From positions 62,001-126,000 of the forward strand of contig NZ_JAKRRW010000011.1 of the NCBI RefSeq assembly GCF_026191635.1: a DNA stretch of 64,000 nt, read 5' to 3'. Shown piece after piece: positions 1 through 11,425 of this stretch. The DNA comes from Photobacterium obscurum. Its GTDB lineage: Bacteria > Pseudomonadota > Gammaproteobacteria > Enterobacterales > Vibrionaceae. Within the stretch, counting starts at the first letter, position 1. Each line of letters opens with the position of its first letter. The notes under the pieces were generated by a model that did no database searches, had not been told where the DNA came from, and was given only the letters and a program-made list of their open reading frames with translations. The translations under genes and the position numbers were made by a program.

Positions 1-446
1 TGTTTCGCCTTTGCCAACGCCAATGCTTCATCAAGGTTGTCGCCCGCCATGATGCAACCATTCTGTGCCCCCTTTTCTCGCAATATGCGCGTTAGCTTAC
101 GCGTATCTATGTCGGCAATACCGACAATGTTTTGCGATTTAAGGTAGTCAGAGAGGGAGAGTTCGTTACGGAAGTTTGAAGCTAGCAGGGGAAGATCACG
201 AATTACCAGGCCTTGCGCGTGGATTGAGGAGGATTCTTCGTCTTCGGAATTGGTTCCGGTGTTGCCAATATGGGGATAGGTAAGAGTAACAATCTGTTGA
301 GAATAAGAGGGGTCAGTGAGAATTTCCTGATACCCCGTCATCGAGGTGTTAAAAACAACTTCACCAACGGCCGAACCATCTGCCCCAATGGACACGCCGT
401 GGAACACTGTCCCATCTTCAAGGACTAACAGCGCAGATTTGCTCAA
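1..446 (-). CDS. carA: Carbamoyl-phosphate synthase small subunit, N-terminal part (partial)
   Basis: Glutamine-hydrolysing subunit of carbamoyl-phosphate synthase, which supplies carbamoyl phosphate for pyrimidines and arginine. Only the first 148 codons are present; the gene runs off the left edge. The translation begins [17 protein letters not shown] and includes [17 protein letters not shown] and [13 protein letters not shown], which are typical of the CarA N-terminal domain. The glutaminase domain lies outside the window. The start is a TTG at 446, preceded by a good GGAGG ribosome binding site at 452-456; no ATG fits the conserved N-terminus. dapB lies upstream on the same strand, as is common in gammaproteobacteria, and carB is expected further left. 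Confidence 0.95.
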   Translation of the reverse strand, partial: MSKSALLVLEDGTVFHGVSIGADGSAVGEVVFNTSMTGYQEILTDPSYSQQIVTLTYPHIGNTGTNSEDEESSSIHAQGLVIRDLPLLASNFRNELSLSDYLKSQNIVGIADIDTRKLTRILREKGAQNGCIMAGDNLDEALALAKAK

Positions 447-947
447 GACAACCTCCAAAAATAATAAAAATGCAATTAAAACAGATAAACTTGCAACTAC
501 CCATTCCATACAAAGTCAAACATCGAGTCAAGCTGATTTTTGACAAATTCCGCGCAGTCTAGAGATCGCTGCGAATTCTGTCAAGAAACCAACCAAAATA
601 AATTTAACTTTTATCAATCTTACACCACTTGCAGAGCAAAGATGCAAAAACAACAAGCTTTCTTCGCTTTTTAGAGTAACCAAGTGATAGCCAATCTCAT
701 TTTATCGTTTGCCCAAACACCCAGAAAGACAGAAACAAAAATATCACTCAAAAAAAGGAAATAATGACAACTTAACATTAGATTTCAAAGGGCACGCAAA
801 GCAAAAGCCACCAACAAGCCAAAACAAAAGCCAAACCATAGTGCATCACTGCTCAAAAAGCGAGCTACGCAGATAAAGCAAATATTCACAGGACCAAAGC
901 TCAAGAATCAGGTTTTATGCACTCAGCGCACCACTACGCATAAAGAA
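447..947 (-). promoter_or_regulatory. carAB upstream region with a sigma-70 promoter
   Basis: AT-rich gene-free stretch between the dapB terminator and carA. A good minus-strand promoter is visible at 556-584: TTGACA (584-579), a 17-bp spacer, then TAGACT (561-556). This leaves a leader of about 100 nt before the TTG start. A second, weaker TTGACT lies about 50 bp closer to the gene. In E. coli carAB has tandem promoters controlled by pyrimidines and by ArgR. I could not identify a convincing ARG box. Nothing gene-like is seen between 590 and 947. Confidence 0.6.
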
Positions 948-981
948 AAAGCCCCGCCGGAATAATGCCAGACGGGGCTTT
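948..981 (-). terminator. Rho-independent terminator after dapB
   Basis: Inverted repeat AAAGCCCCG / CGGGGCTTT around a loop of about 16 nt. Read on the minus strand it is followed by a T-rich run, so it ends dapB transcription just before the carAB promoter region. Confidence 0.8.
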
Positions 982-1019
982 CTAGGTAAGAGTAAACGGA
1001 TATCACCGCCTACTGGCTG

Positions 1020-1925
<906 letters not shown>

Positions 1926-1971
1926 TCAATTTCGGTTCGAGTCACGCTAGAAGTTCTTATCCCGATTGGTA

Positions 1972-2913
1972 TTAAACATTCTTTACTTGCAGCTCACGAG
2001 GTACTTCAAAGAACATATTTTCTTCACGGCCGCTCAGTTCTTCCACTTCTGCGCCGCTCAGCTGTTGAATACGTTCGATGATCTGGTTAACCAGCTCTTC
2101 CGGTGCGGAGGCTCCGGCCGTGACCCCAACATTGGTTTTTCCCTCAAACCAGACGGGCTGAACATCCTCAGGGCAATCGGTCAAAAAGCCCGGTGTACCC
2201 AGCTTTTCTGCCAGCTCACGTAGGCGATTTGAGTTCGATGAGTTTTTCGAGCCCACCACAATCATCACATCAACAGCCTGTGCCATTTCGCGCACTGCAT
2301 CCTGGCGGTTCTGTGTGGCATAGCAAATATCATCTTTGCGCGGCCCCTGGATTTCCGGGAACACTTCGCGAAGCTTGGCAATCACATCGGCTGTTTCATC
2401 AACCGACAGTGTTGTCTGGCTGACGTAATGCAGGTTAGTCGGGTCTTTTACTGCCAACTTATCGACATCTGCCGGTTTCTCGACCAGGTACATGCCACCC
2501 GCTTCACTGGCATACTGCCCCATCGTCCCTTCGACTTCCGGGTGGCCGGTATGGCCAATCAACACTACCTCCATATTTCGGCGGCTCGCACGCGCGACTT
2601 CCATATGGACTTTGGTTACCAATGGGCAGGTTGCATCAAATACCGTTAACTGTCGCTCTTTGGCTTCGTTACGCACTGCCTGCGAGACACCGTGAGCAGA
2701 GAAAATCACTATATTGTCATCAGGGACTTCGTGCAGCTCTTCGACAAAAATAGCACCACGCTGTTTCAGCCCTTCGACGACAAAGCGGTTATGCACCACT
2801 TCATGACGGACATAAATTGGCGGTTGATACATTTCCAGTGCACGCTCAACAATGCTGATGGCACGGTCAACGCCGGCACAAAAGCCGCGTGGATTGGCTA
2901 GTAAGATTTTCAT
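1972..2913 (-). CDS. ispH: 4-hydroxy-3-methylbut-2-enyl diphosphate reductase
   Basis: Last enzyme of the MEP isoprenoid pathway. An iron-sulfur protein that converts HMBPP to IPP and DMAPP. At 313 residues it is close to the E. coli length. The three conserved cluster-binding cysteines are at C12 ([10 protein letters not shown]), C96 (DATCPLV) and C197 (ICYATQNRQ). The conserved HPEVEGT and SQTTLS segments are also present. It is the last gene of the block ribF-ileS-lspA-fkpB-ispH, with 12 bp separating it from fkpB and a terminator after it. This order is the same as in E. coli and indicates an operon. Confidence 0.97.
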   Translation of the reverse strand: MKILLANPRGFCAGVDRAISIVERALEMYQPPIYVRHEVVHNRFVVEGLKQRGAIFVEELHEVPDDNIVIFSAHGVSQAVRNEAKERQLTVFDATCPLVTKVHMEVARASRRNMEVVLIGHTGHPEVEGTMGQYASEAGGMYLVEKPADVDKLAVKDPTNLHYVSQTTLSVDETADVIAKLREVFPEIQGPRKDDICYATQNRQDAVREMAQAVDVMIVVGSKNSSNSNRLRELAEKLGTPGFLTDCPEDVQPVWFEGKTNVGVTAGASAPEELVNQIIERIQQLSGAEVEELSGREENMFFEVPRELQVKNV

Positions 2914-2925
2914 TGCTAACAGCTC

Positions 2926-3360
2926 TTAGTTTTCTATGGTCACAACTTCGACATCAAACGTGACGCGTTGTCCCGCAAGAGGGTGGTTGAAGTCAACAGT
3001 CACCGAGTCACCGACAACTTCAGTAATAATTCCTGGGATATCGTTGCCATCAGGGCCGGCAAAGGCAATGATAGTTCCCACTTCAGCTGGTGCGTCAGCA
3101 CCAAACTTGGTCAAATCAACATGGTGAATATTATCGGGGTTGGCATGGCCAAAGGCATCCTCCGGCTCGAGAGCAAAACTGCTCTTCTGCCCTTCGCTCA
3201 ATCCCAATAGACACTTTTCAAAGTTATCCGTCAGGCTACCGTCGCCCATCCGGAATTTTGCCGGCTTCCCCATTGCCTGGGTTGAATCAGCAACAGAGCC
3301 ATCTTCCAGTTTTATGGCAAAGTGCATCAGTACTTCACTGTTTTCCGTAATTACCGACAT
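2926..3360 (-). CDS. fkpB: FKBP-type peptidyl-prolyl cis-trans isomerase (SlpA/FkpB type)
   Basis: Small cytoplasmic prolyl isomerase/chaperone of the FKBP family (144 residues). Visible family features are the opening strand VLMHFAIKLEDGSVADST, the segment GLSEGQKSSFALEPEDAFG, and the closing FNHPLAGQRVTFDVEV, which together match the SlyD/FkpB subfamily with its inserted flap domain. It lacks the His/Cys-rich metal-binding tail of SlyD, which favours FkpB. It sits between lspA and ispH, its conserved location in gammaproteobacteria. AAGGTCC lies just upstream of the start. Confidence 0.93.
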   Translation of the reverse strand: MSVITENSEVLMHFAIKLEDGSVADSTQAMGKPAKFRMGDGSLTDNFEKCLLGLSEGQKSSFALEPEDAFGHANPDNIHHVDLTKFGADAPAEVGTIIAFAGPDGNDIPGIITEVVGDSVTVDFNHPLAGQRVTFDVEVVTIEN

Positions 3361-3410
3361 GTAAGGTCCTTTTGAATATTGTCTTTATTTTCCCCGCCCA
3401 TTTAACAACA

Positions 3411-3439
3411 AAGCGCTGCCCGTATCAACGGACAGCGCT
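3411..3439 (-). terminator. Hairpin between lspA and fkpB
   Basis: AGCGCTGCC / GACAGCGCT stem in the 103-bp gap between lspA and fkpB. On the minus strand it is followed by TTTGTTGTT, so it may be a weak or partial terminator within the operon. Confidence 0.45.
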
Positions 3440-3463
3440 CAGGGTTATAACGTGAATCTGTTT

Positions 3464-3994
3464 TTAGTGGTTAACTGGTTGTTTCTTCTTGTCAGCAATG
3501 AAGCCTTCCAAAATAATCAGTCCAGCACCGATACAAATAGCCATATCTGCAATATTAAATGCCGGCCAATGATAGTTACCAACATAAAAATCGAGGAAGT
3601 CGACCACGAAACCATGGTAAAGGCGGTCAAACAAATTGCCGAGTGCACCACCAATGATCAACCCGTAGGCACTATTTGCCAGCTTATGTGACACTGGCGT
3701 TTTTCGCATCCAGTACACCAACAGGGCACAGACTCCCAATGCAATCGCCGTAAATAACCAGCGCTGCCAACCACCAGCATCACTCAAAAAGCTAAATGCC
3801 GCACCGTAGTTATGGACATAAAGCAAATTAAAGAATGGCAACAACTCAATACGGTTAGGCCAACCGTACTCCATGGTGTTCATCACCAAGAGTTTACTAC
3901 CAATATCAATGATGAACACCAGAGCCGCCAGCCAAAGCCAGCGAACCCCCGATTGTTTCAGCGACAGCCCTTGTTTAGGCGATAACTTGGTCAT
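3464..3994 (-). CDS. lspA: Lipoprotein signal peptidase (signal peptidase II)
   Basis: Inner-membrane aspartic protease that removes the signal peptide from diacylglyceryl-modified prolipoproteins, acting after Lgt (also in this window). The 176 residues contain four hydrophobic segments and the catalytic aspartate blocks [18 protein letters not shown] and FNIADMAIC. The start codon overlaps the ileS stop by one base (TAATG), so translation is coupled to ileS, as in E. coli. Confidence 0.96.
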   Translation of the reverse strand: MTKLSPKQGLSLKQSGVRWLWLAALVFIIDIGSKLLVMNTMEYGWPNRIELLPFFNLLYVHNYGAAFSFLSDAGGWQRWLFTAIALGVCALLVYWMRKTPVSHKLANSAYGLIIGGALGNLFDRLYHGFVVDFLDFYVGNYHWPAFNIADMAICIGAGLIILEGFIADKKKQPVNH

Positions 3995-6825
3995 TAGGCA
4001 AACTTACGCTCTTCACCTGCACCGTCGATGTTGCTCACACAACGGCCACAAACTTCTTCGTGACCTTCGATAGTGCCAACATCAGCAACATGGTGCCAAC
4101 AACGGTCACACTTCGCTGCTTCAGATGCATTAACAGTAACAAACAGACCTTCAACCTCAGTTTCCTGAGCGCCTTCTGGCAGGCTGTCCGCAACCACAAC
4201 TTCCGCTTTCGATGTCAGCATCACAAAGCGCAGCTCGTCTTCCAGCTTGTTAAGCTTCGCAGCCAGTGTGGCGTTCGCATGAAGAGTCACCTCTGCCTGC
4301 AGAGCACCACCAATCACTTTGTCTTTACGTGCACCTTCAAGCAGCTTGTTTACCGCACCACGAACCTGCTGGATTTCAGCCCAGAACTCATTGTTTAGCT
4401 CTTCGCCTTCAGCAAGGCCGAACAGGCCATCGAACCACTCACCAGTGAACACGAACTTGTCACGCTGGCCTGGCATTTCGTTCCAGATCTCATCGGCAGT
4501 GAACGACATAATTGGTGCCATCCAACGAACCAATGCCTCGACGATGTAGTAAAGAGCAGTCTGACAGCTACGCTGCGCATGGCCGCCACGTTTTGCTGTG
4601 TACTGACGGTCTTTGATCACATCAAGATAGAATGAACCCATCTCAACTGAACAGAATTGCATCAGGCGCTGAGTAACAGTGTGCAGGTTGTACTCATCGT
4701 ACGCCTGAATAATTTCTTCTTGTGCAGCCATTGCACGGCCCACAGCCCAGCGGTCAAGCGCTACCATTTCTTCCGGTGCAACAAGATCTGTTTCTGGGTT
4801 GAAACCACTCAGGTTGGCTAGGAAGAATCGTGCCGTGTTACGGATACGACGGTAAGCATCAGCAGAGCGCTTCAGAATTTCATCGGAAACCGCCACTTCA
4901 CCGGTGTAGTCTGTCGATGCAACCCATAGACGCAGGATATCGGCGCCCAGCTTGTTGGTTACGTCTTTTGGTGCAACAACGTTACCTACAGACTTGGACA
5001 TCTTGCGGCCCTGGCCATCAACCACGAAACCGTGAGTCAGCACTTGGTTGTAAGGGGCTTTGCCTTTCATCGCTACTGATGAGATCAGTGAAGACTGGAA
5101 CCAGCCACGGTGCTGATCCGAACCTTCCAGATATAGGTCTGCTTGGTTACCGTTGTACTCTTCGCGGCTATCAACCACAGAGAAGTGAGTAACACCGGAA
5201 TCAAACCATACGTCTAGGGTATCCAGTACCTTCTCGTAGTTTGCTGCGTCTTCTTCACCCATTAGTTCAGCAGGATCAAGATCCCACCATGCCTGAATCC
5301 CTTTTTCTTCAACCAGCTTCGCGACTTTTTCAATCAGCTCTGGTGAGTTCGGGTGAAGATCCTGTGTTTCTTTGTGAACGAACAGTGCAATTGGCACGCC
5401 CCAGGTACGCTGGCGCGAGATACACCACTCAGGGCGACCTTCTACCATACCTTCAATACGGCTCTGGCCCCACTCAGGCATCCACTGTACGTTTTTGATT
5501 TCTTCTAGTGCCTTGGCACGCAGACCCGCCTGCTCCATCGATACGAACCACTGAGGTGTCGCACGGAAAATGATTGGCGTTTTGTGACGCCAGCAGTGTG
5601 GGTAGCTGTGCTCGTAAGCATGGTGATGCAGTAATGCACCATGCTCTTTCAGCGTTTCAACCACGGCATCGTTGGCTTTGAATACGTGCTGACCGGCAAA
5701 CAGCTCTGTGTCAGGCAGGTAAACACCGTTGCTGCCCACAGGGTTAGCCACTTCAAGACCGTATTTCTGACCAACAACGAAGTCTTCCTGACCATGGCCT
5801 GGAGCAGTATGAACACACCCCGTACCAGATTCAGTCGTTACGTGATCGCCAAGGATTGCCGGCACGTCGAAGCTGTAGAATGGGTGGTTGAAGCGCATTA
5901 GCTCCAGATCCGCACCTTTACAGAAGCCTAGGTTATGGAAGTGCTCGATACCCGCACGATCCATCACATCTTTTGCCAACTCTGCAGCCACAATCAGACG
6001 CTGAGGGTTTTCACCTTCAGTTTGGACCAGTACATATTCCAGATCGTCACGGATCGCTACTGCGCGGTTTGCAGGCAGTGTCCAAGGTGTCGTTGTCCAG
6101 ATAACAATCGAGACATCACCCTGGCCTTCGTGACCTTCAGCACAGCCGAACTTGGCAATCACGGCAGCTTCGTCGACGGCTTTGAACTTCACATCAATAG
6201 ATGGTGAAACTTTGTCTTTGTATTCAACTTCTGCTTCTGCCAGTGCAGAACCACAGTCTGTACACCAGTGAACTGGCTTGAAGCCTTTCAGTAGGTGCCC
6301 CTGGTCGGCAATTTTACCCAGAGAACGAATGATGTTCGCTTCTGTTGCAAAATCCATTGTACGGTACGGCTTGTCCCACTGACCCAGAACACCTAGGCGG
6401 ATGAAGCTCTCTTTTTGGCCTTCTACCTGGCCAGCCGCGTACGAGCGACACTTCTCGCGGAACTCGGCAGCCGTTACTTTGTGGCCTGGTTTGCCTACTT
6501 TCTTTTCTACCATGAGTTCAATTGGCAGACCGTGGCAGTCCCAGCCTGGGATATAAGGTGCATCAAAGCCAGAAAGAGTCTTTGACTTAATAATAATGTC
6601 TTTAAGAATCTTGTTCAGTGCGTGACCAATGTGAATATCACCGTTGGCATATGGAGGGCCATCGTGCAATACGAAGGACTTTTTACCCTTCTTGGCTTTA
6701 CGGATCTCACCGTAAAGATCTTCATCATACCAACGCTTAAGCATCGCAGGCTCACGGTTAGCTAGATTGCCTCGCATCGGAAACCCTGTTTCAGGCAGGT
6801 TCAGGGTATCTTTATAGTCGCTCAT
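3994..6825 (-). CDS. ileS: Isoleucyl-tRNA synthetase
   Basis: Class I aminoacyl-tRNA synthetase charging tRNA-Ile (943 residues). The HIGH motif is in [11 protein letters not shown] near residue 65 and the KMSKS loop is in [10 protein letters not shown] near residue 605. The editing (CP1) domain lies between them. The C-terminal zinc site is seen as CDRCWHH and CGRCVSN. The start overlaps the ribF stop by four bases (ATGA type) and the stop overlaps the lspA start by one base, so ribF, ileS and lspA are translationally coupled. Confidence 0.98.
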   Translation of the reverse strand: MSDYKDTLNLPETGFPMRGNLANREPAMLKRWYDEDLYGEIRKAKKGKKSFVLHDGPPYANGDIHIGHALNKILKDIIIKSKTLSGFDAPYIPGWDCHGLPIELMVEKKVGKPGHKVTAAEFREKCRSYAAGQVEGQKESFIRLGVLGQWDKPYRTMDFATEANIIRSLGKIADQGHLLKGFKPVHWCTDCGSALAEAEVEYKDKVSPSIDVKFKAVDEAAVIAKFGCAEGHEGQGDVSIVIWTTTPWTLPANRAVAIRDDLEYVLVQTEGENPQRLIVAAELAKDVMDRAGIEHFHNLGFCKGADLELMRFNHPFYSFDVPAILGDHVTTESGTGCVHTAPGHGQEDFVVGQKYGLEVANPVGSNGVYLPDTELFAGQHVFKANDAVVETLKEHGALLHHHAYEHSYPHCWRHKTPIIFRATPQWFVSMEQAGLRAKALEEIKNVQWMPEWGQSRIEGMVEGRPEWCISRQRTWGVPIALFVHKETQDLHPNSPELIEKVAKLVEEKGIQAWWDLDPAELMGEEDAANYEKVLDTLDVWFDSGVTHFSVVDSREEYNGNQADLYLEGSDQHRGWFQSSLISSVAMKGKAPYNQVLTHGFVVDGQGRKMSKSVGNVVAPKDVTNKLGADILRLWVASTDYTGEVAVSDEILKRSADAYRRIRNTARFFLANLSGFNPETDLVAPEEMVALDRWAVGRAMAAQEEIIQAYDEYNLHTVTQRLMQFCSVEMGSFYLDVIKDRQYTAKRGGHAQRSCQTALYYIVEALVRWMAPIMSFTADEIWNEMPGQRDKFVFTGEWFDGLFGLAEGEELNNEFWAEIQQVRGAVNKLLEGARKDKVIGGALQAEVTLHANATLAAKLNKLEDELRFVMLTSKAEVVVADSLPEGAQETEVEGLFVTVNASEAAKCDRCWHHVADVGTIEGHEEVCGRCVSNIDGAGEERKFA

Positions 6826-7793
6826 TGATTCTCGATTCCGTTACTTGGGCGAAGTTGGACATTATTACGCTCAGACAGCCACACCCGTGCCGTTTGAGCA
6901 TCACGCTCTATTTGCGCTCTTAGCGCATCAAATGATTCAAATTTAATTTCGTCGCGCAGCTTATGGTGCAGCACAACTTCAATCTGACGTCCGTAGAGAT
7001 CAGACTGAAAGTCAAACAGGTGTACTTCAAGCTGTCGCCGTACACCATTAACTGTTGGCCGGCGGCCAACATTGGCAACCCCAGGTACGGGATGGCCATT
7101 CACACCGAACACCTCTACAGCATAGACACCGGACACCGGTGATACACGCCGCTTAAGGGGTACGTTCGCTGTTGGAAAACCGATTGTGCGGCCGAGCTTG
7201 CGCCCATGAGATACCCGCCCGCTAATACTATACGGACGGCCCAACATAGACTCAGCCACCTGCAACTCGTCACTGGCTAGTGCCTGACGTATTGCGGTGC
7301 TGCTGACACGTTGCTGTGACACACAAAAACTCTGGGTGCTGACAACGGTAAAACCAAACTCTTTTCCAGCCGCTTCCAGCATAGCAAAGTCTCCGCTACG
7401 GCCTTTGCCGAAGCGAAAATCGTCGCCAACTACCAGAAACTTAACACCCAATTGCTCAACCAACAAGCGACGAACAAAATCTCGTGCCGACATATTGGCA
7501 AAATGGGCATTAAAATTGACGCAAAGCAAACGGTCTACACCCACTTGCTTGAGTTGCAAGTACTTGTCTCGAAAGCAGGTCAATCTAGCCGGGGCTTTAT
7601 CTCCCGCAAACAATTCCAGCGGCTGAGGCTCAAAACTCATCACCGTTGCCGGATAGCCTAAGGCTCGTGCTTTCGCCATAACCTGACGCAACACCGCCTG
7701 ATGACCTAAGTGAACACCATCAAAGTTACCAATTGTCACCACGCTACCGTGGTGCTCTGGTTTGATATTATGTATGCCTCGGATTAATTCCAT
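6822..7793 (-). CDS. ribF: Bifunctional riboflavin kinase / FAD synthetase
   Basis: Makes FMN from riboflavin and then FAD. The 323 residues show the nucleotidyltransferase motif [13 protein letters not shown] near residues 21-33 in the N-terminal FAD synthetase domain. The flavokinase signature [11 protein letters not shown] lies in the C-terminal half. It follows murJ by 112 bp and overlaps ileS by four bases. The rpsT/murJ-ribF-ileS arrangement is conserved in enterics and vibrios. Confidence 0.96.
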   Translation of the reverse strand: MELIRGIHNIKPEHHGSVVTIGNFDGVHLGHQAVLRQVMAKARALGYPATVMSFEPQPLELFAGDKAPARLTCFRDKYLQLKQVGVDRLLCVNFNAHFANMSARDFVRRLLVEQLGVKFLVVGDDFRFGKGRSGDFAMLEAAGKEFGFTVVSTQSFCVSQQRVSSTAIRQALASDELQVAESMLGRPYSISGRVSHGRKLGRTIGFPTANVPLKRRVSPVSGVYAVEVFGVNGHPVPGVANVGRRPTVNGVRRQLEVHLFDFQSDLYGRQIEVVLHHKLRDEIKFESFDALRAQIERDAQTARVWLSERNNVQLRPSNGIENQ

Positions 7794-7905
7794 GCGCCGC
7801 TTAAATTATCGCAGAGTGAAAAACTGACGGATTATATACTACTCTGAGCCCATCATACCAATCTGAATCATTTTCTGGCCATATCAGGCCACATTATATT
7901 CAGGG

Positions 7906-9465
7906 TTAACTCTCGGCTCGCAGGTGATGCAGACGGATACCCAGCACTCCCGCAGCCAACAAATAAACCAACGCCCCGAGACCTATCAGCCCCGCCAGCC
8001 ACAGTACCCGATAACTCAACGACCAAGCCAGCCACTGATCCATTGCCGGCAGTACCCATAACAAGGCCGCCACCATCGCCGAGCCAGCTACAGCCAAGCG
8101 CAGGACAAACATCAGGGTAGTTTTCGACACCTGGTACACCTTTGCGCGGTGCAGGCCACGGTAAAGCAAGGCTGCATTCACCAGTGCTGACAACGCCGTG
8201 GCCATTGCCAAGCCGATATAGCCATACAGATAGGCAAATATGGCGTTAAACACCATATTGGTGAGCATCGCAATAATGCCATAGCGCACTGGTGTCTTGG
8301 TATCCTGTCGGGCGTAGTAGCCCGGTGCCAGCACCTTAATCAACATAAAGTTAAGCAGGCCAGAGGCATAGGCCAGCAGTGATAGAGAAGCCTGCTCGAC
8401 ATCCGCCGGCGAGAACTCGCCCCGCATAAACAGCACCATCAGCATCGGTTTTGCCAGCACCATCAGCCCCAGCATCGCCGGAAGGCCCAGCAGCAAGACC
8501 ATGCGAACTCCCCAATCCATGGTGTGGGCAAACTGGTCGCCGGTTTGCTCAACATGCTTGCGCGACAAGGCAGGCAGAATAACCGTGGCAATCGCAATAC
8601 CAAAAAGCCCAAGCGGAAATTCCAGCAAGCGGTCTGAATAGTACAGCCAGCTGATCGAACCAGTCGCCAGGAAGCTGGCAATAAAGGTATCAAACAGCAA
8701 ATTGATCTGGCTCACCGACACCCCGAACAGTGCCGGGATCATCAGGGTGCGGATTTTTACCACACCTGGTTCGTGCCAGCCCCACTGCGGTTTTACCAGC
8801 ATCCCCTCTTTATATAAGAAAGGCAACTGGAACAGGAACTGGATCAAACCACCAAGAAAGACCCCCAGCGCCAGACCGATTTCCGGTTGTTCCAGGTTCG
8901 GGGCCACAAACCAGGCACAGCCGATAATAGCAACATTGAGAAATACCGGGGTAAAGGAAGAGACCGCAAACTTACCCAGCGTATTGAGGATTGCCCCCGA
9001 CAAGGCCACAAAGGTGATAAACCAGAGATAAGGAAAGGTGATCTTCAGCAACAGGCTCGCCAGTTCAAATTTTGGTGCAGCCGGGCCGCCGTTAAGCCAG
9101 TCAATAAACCAGCCGGCACCGAACAGCGCGGTGACAACTCCCGAGCCCACGATCCCCAGCAGCGTCACGACAGACACAATGACCCCCAGAGTACCAGAAG
9201 CCCGAGCAATCAACTGACGGGTCTTATCCATATCGCCGGCGGCATGGGATTCAGTCAAAACAGGAACAAATGCTTGGGAAAAGGCCCCCTCGGCAAAAAG
9301 TCGACGTAAAAAGTTGGGGATCTTGTTGGCAAAAAAGAAAACATCGGCGGCAGCTCCGGCTCCCATCAGGTTCGCTACTACCACATCTCGCACTAATCCC
9401 AGTACTCGAGAGACCAATGTCATCGTACTGACAATCAATCCGGAGCGTAAAAGACGCTTACTCAC
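7906..9465 (-). CDS. murJ: Lipid II flippase (MurJ/MviN family)
   Basis: Polytopic inner-membrane protein of the MOP exporter superfamily that moves lipid II across the membrane for peptidoglycan synthesis. The 519 residues contain about 14 hydrophobic segments and begin MSKRLLRSGLIVSTMTLVSRVLGL, typical of MurJ. The conserved ANKIPNFLRRLFAEGAFSQAF is seen near residues 46-66. The start is a GTG at 9465, with GAGG about 10 nt upstream. It diverges from rpsT, a conserved arrangement. Confidence 0.96.
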   Translation of the reverse strand: MSKRLLRSGLIVSTMTLVSRVLGLVRDVVVANLMGAGAAADVFFFANKIPNFLRRLFAEGAFSQAFVPVLTESHAAGDMDKTRQLIARASGTLGVIVSVVTLLGIVGSGVVTALFGAGWFIDWLNGGPAAPKFELASLLLKITFPYLWFITFVALSGAILNTLGKFAVSSFTPVFLNVAIIGCAWFVAPNLEQPEIGLALGVFLGGLIQFLFQLPFLYKEGMLVKPQWGWHEPGVVKIRTLMIPALFGVSVSQINLLFDTFIASFLATGSISWLYYSDRLLEFPLGLFGIAIATVILPALSRKHVEQTGDQFAHTMDWGVRMVLLLGLPAMLGLMVLAKPMLMVLFMRGEFSPADVEQASLSLLAYASGLLNFMLIKVLAPGYYARQDTKTPVRYGIIAMLTNMVFNAIFAYLYGYIGLAMATALSALVNAALLYRGLHRAKVYQVSKTTLMFVLRLAVAGSAMVAALLWVLPAMDQWLAWSLSYRVLWLAGLIGLGALVYLLAAGVLGIRLHHLRAES

Positions 9466-9599
9466 AAAAAAACCTCATAAAGATGGCTCAGAAAGAGGTG
9501 ACTTCCGAGTCCAAATGCTGCTAAAATCTGCCGCCATATTAACCGTGTTAATCCGCAAGTGCCAACTCTGTTGGTTAGGCGGTTATTTGCACAAATCAT

Positions 9600-9628
9600 T
9601 TGACAATCTTTGGTTTTGCAGGCATAGT
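9600..9628 (+). promoter_or_regulatory. rpsT promoter
   Basis: TTGACA at 9600-9605, a 17-bp spacer, then CATAGT at 9623-9628, followed by a short leader to the TTG start of rpsT. The -35 box is a perfect match. Confidence 0.65.
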
Positions 9629-9675
9629 CCTCGGCCTTAAATTGTCACCGTACCAAGAATTTGGGAGTTACACCC

Positions 9676-9936
9676 TTGGCAAATATCAAATCTGCTAAGA
9701 AACGTGCTATCACTTCTGAGAAACGTCGCCAGCACAACGCTAGCCGTCGTTCAATGATGCGCACTTTCTTCAAAAAAGTTATCGCTGCTATCGAAGCTGG
9801 CAACAAAGAAGCTGCTTCTCAGGCGTTTGCTGAAATGCAACCTGTTATGGACCGCATGGCTACTAAAGGCCTGATCCACAAAAACAAGGCTGCACGTCAT
9901 AAAGCACGTCTAGCTGCGAAAATCAAAGCTCTTTAA
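9676..9936 (+). CDS. rpsT: 30S ribosomal protein S20
   Basis: Primary 16S rRNA-binding protein of the small subunit (86 residues). The sequence [20 protein letters not shown] at the N-terminus and the very basic composition are diagnostic. The start is the TTG at 9676, preceded by GGGAG, as in E. coli, where rpsT also uses a UUG start linked to autoregulation. The frame is open five codons further upstream, but that would add residues not found in S20. It is followed by a strong terminator. Confidence 0.97.
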   Translation: MANIKSAKKRAITSEKRRQHNASRRSMMRTFFKKVIAAIEAGNKEAASQAFAEMQPVMDRMATKGLIHKNKAARHKARLAAKIKAL

Positions 9937-9960
9937 TTAAGAGTTGCGATTTAAGCATTA

Positions 9961-9990
9961 AAAAAAAACCGGCTCACGCCGGTTTTTTTT
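9961..9990 (+). terminator. Bidirectional terminator between rpsT and hlyU
   Basis: Eight A residues, the stem ACCGGC / GCCGGT with a 4-nt loop, then eight T residues. It serves rpsT on the plus strand and the convergent ArsR-type regulator on the minus strand. Confidence 0.92.
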
Positions 9991-10022
9991 ATACCTGGAC
10001 TTTCCAGGTCAATACATCAATG

Positions 10023-10319
10023 CTACGCACCGCAGTACATTTTGTGGAGCAACTGGATCATCGCCCTGACTTCATCACTCTTTAAACGGTAATATACCGT
10101 TTGAGCTACTTTTCGGGTATCAACCAATCCGTCACGCCGTAGCCATGCCAAATGCTGAGATAACGCAGACTGACTCAAACCCAGCTTTTCACTCATCATC
10201 CCAACCGACATTTCTTCTTCCAGCAGATAGCACAGAATAAATAAACGTCGTTCATTCGCCATGGCTTTCAGTAATGCTACGGCTTTAGGGGCATTCTGCT
10301 CCATTTGCTGCAGTTCCAT
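10023..10319 (-). CDS. hlyU: ArsR-family transcriptional regulator, HlyU-like
   Basis: Winged-helix DNA-binding protein of 98 residues. The segments ALLKAMANERRLFILCYLL and LSQSALSQHLAWLRRDGLV match HlyU, the activator of haemolysin and toxin genes in V. cholerae and V. vulnificus. It also has the same location next to rpsT and nhaR as in V. cholerae. No metal-binding ArsR/SmtB motif is seen. Two cysteines, C30 and C96, are 66 residues apart; the pair described as redox-responsive in V. cholerae HlyU has the same spacing. The regulon of this copy cannot be judged from the window because no toxin gene is nearby. Confidence 0.88.
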   Translation of the reverse strand: MELQQMEQNAPKAVALLKAMANERRLFILCYLLEEEMSVGMMSEKLGLSQSALSQHLAWLRRDGLVDTRKVAQTVYYRLKSDEVRAMIQLLHKMYCGA

Positions 10320-10331
10320 ACCTTCACCACT

Positions 10332-10345
10332 TTAACTTAAGTTAA
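10332..10345. promoter_or_regulatory. Candidate HlyU/ArsR operator
   Basis: Perfect 14-bp palindrome TTAACTTAAGTTAA, 12 bp upstream of the hlyU start codon. It is followed by a related AT-rich sequence, ATACTTAATTTAAA. ArsR-family dimers bind AT-rich palindromes, so this may be an autoregulatory site. This is inferred from position and symmetry only. Confidence 0.4.
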
Positions 10346-10424
10346 TGCTAATATACTTAATTTAAACTGGGTTTGCTAGTTATTGGCGTTAAAAAACCGC
10401 CAATTCAACAGCAAAGGTGCAACA

Positions 10425-11312
10425 TTACTTAAACAACTTCCTGAAGTCGGCTTCGCAGATCTTCTTTACCGCCGGGTGCATAATCATCCGTTCGGCAAAA
10501 ATAACGTAATACTCTTCCTTAATTTCTTTTACCCGCTTCACTTCTCGTATGGTATTGGACTCTTCGATTTCCACTGCATAAATCGATGGCGCAACAAACA
10601 TTGATTCATGATACGAACCAAATGCTTTCATCAAAGCCGCATCGTCAAACTCTCCGAGGATGTTCGGCGTGATCCCCTGCTGATCAAACCAATGATGCAA
10701 CTTACGTCCCATCGCCGTACGTCTGCCGGGTACCAATAACTTATAGTCTTCAATACAGGCTGGAAAGTTAAGAGCCTTTGCAGGTACCGAGCAGAAAAAG
10801 CTCATGGTCGATTCGCCAAGCTTCTTACTATATAGCCCCGGGCTCTGTGTCGAGTCAACGGGACAGTCAGAAAGGATCATATCAAGCTTGTGCTGCGAGA
10901 GTTGCTCCAGCAGCATTTCATGGGTGGACTCATAGCAACGTAGGTGGATACGTTCATCTTCCGGGATCCCCTCCAGCAACACTTTACTGACTAGGCGTTT
11001 TGACAGGGCGTCTGCGACCCCTACTTCCAGTAGCTGGTTTTCCCGCTGGGTATAATTGACGATATCCAGCATCTCGTAACTCAGGTCAAACATTTTGTCG
11101 GCATACTTAAATACCAACTGCCCCAGCTCGGTCGGTTCAATATTACGCCCGACCCGTTTGGTCAGTTTGCCTTTCAGTCTCTCTTCCAGCGCTCTGATTT
11201 GTCCAGTAACCGTTTGAGGAGCAAGAAATAATGCATCCGCGGCCTTCGTTACTGAACCTTGTTTACAGACCATCCAGAAGTAATAGAGGTGGTTGTAATT
11301 TAGATGAGACAT
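10425..11312 (-). CDS. nhaR: LysR-family activator of nhaA
   Basis: Sodium-responsive LysR-type regulator (295 residues). The N-terminal helix-turn-helix is seen in [20 protein letters not shown] and [20 protein letters not shown], which are close to E. coli NhaR. The C-terminal effector domain ends [13 protein letters not shown]. It lies downstream of nhaA and of a small secreted protein gene on the same strand. A terminator separates it from them, so it probably has its own promoter. In E. coli nhaR directly follows nhaA. Confidence 0.93.
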   Translation of the reverse strand: MSHLNYNHLYYFWMVCKQGSVTKAADALFLAPQTVTGQIRALEERLKGKLTKRVGRNIEPTELGQLVFKYADKMFDLSYEMLDIVNYTQRENQLLEVGVADALSKRLVSKVLLEGIPEDERIHLRCYESTHEMLLEQLSQHKLDMILSDCPVDSTQSPGLYSKKLGESTMSFFCSVPAKALNFPACIEDYKLLVPGRRTAMGRKLHHWFDQQGITPNILGEFDDAALMKAFGSYHESMFVAPSIYAVEIEESNTIREVKRVKEIKEEYYVIFAERMIMHPAVKKICEADFRKLFK

Positions 11313-11336
11313 CCTGTTATGCTAATTTCCAAATAT

Positions 11337-11381
11337 AAAAAACCCCAGATGCGCAGCTTACGCTGTGCCCCCGGGGTCTTC
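11337..11381 (-). terminator. Rho-independent terminator after the nhaA operon
   Basis: Stem ACCCC / GGGGT, extended through an inner GCACAGC / GCTGCGC helix, followed on the minus strand by six T residues. It lies between the small secreted protein gene and nhaR. Confidence 0.75.
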
Positions 11382-11425
11382 AACTTTTATCAGCTTCGGA
11401 ATAAGCTATCAGAGATAATTCTTTA

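Noticed and set aside
447..520. ArgR boxes before carA
   Set aside because: Some AT-rich TGNNT...TGCA-like patterns occur, but none matches the ARG box pair well enough to report.
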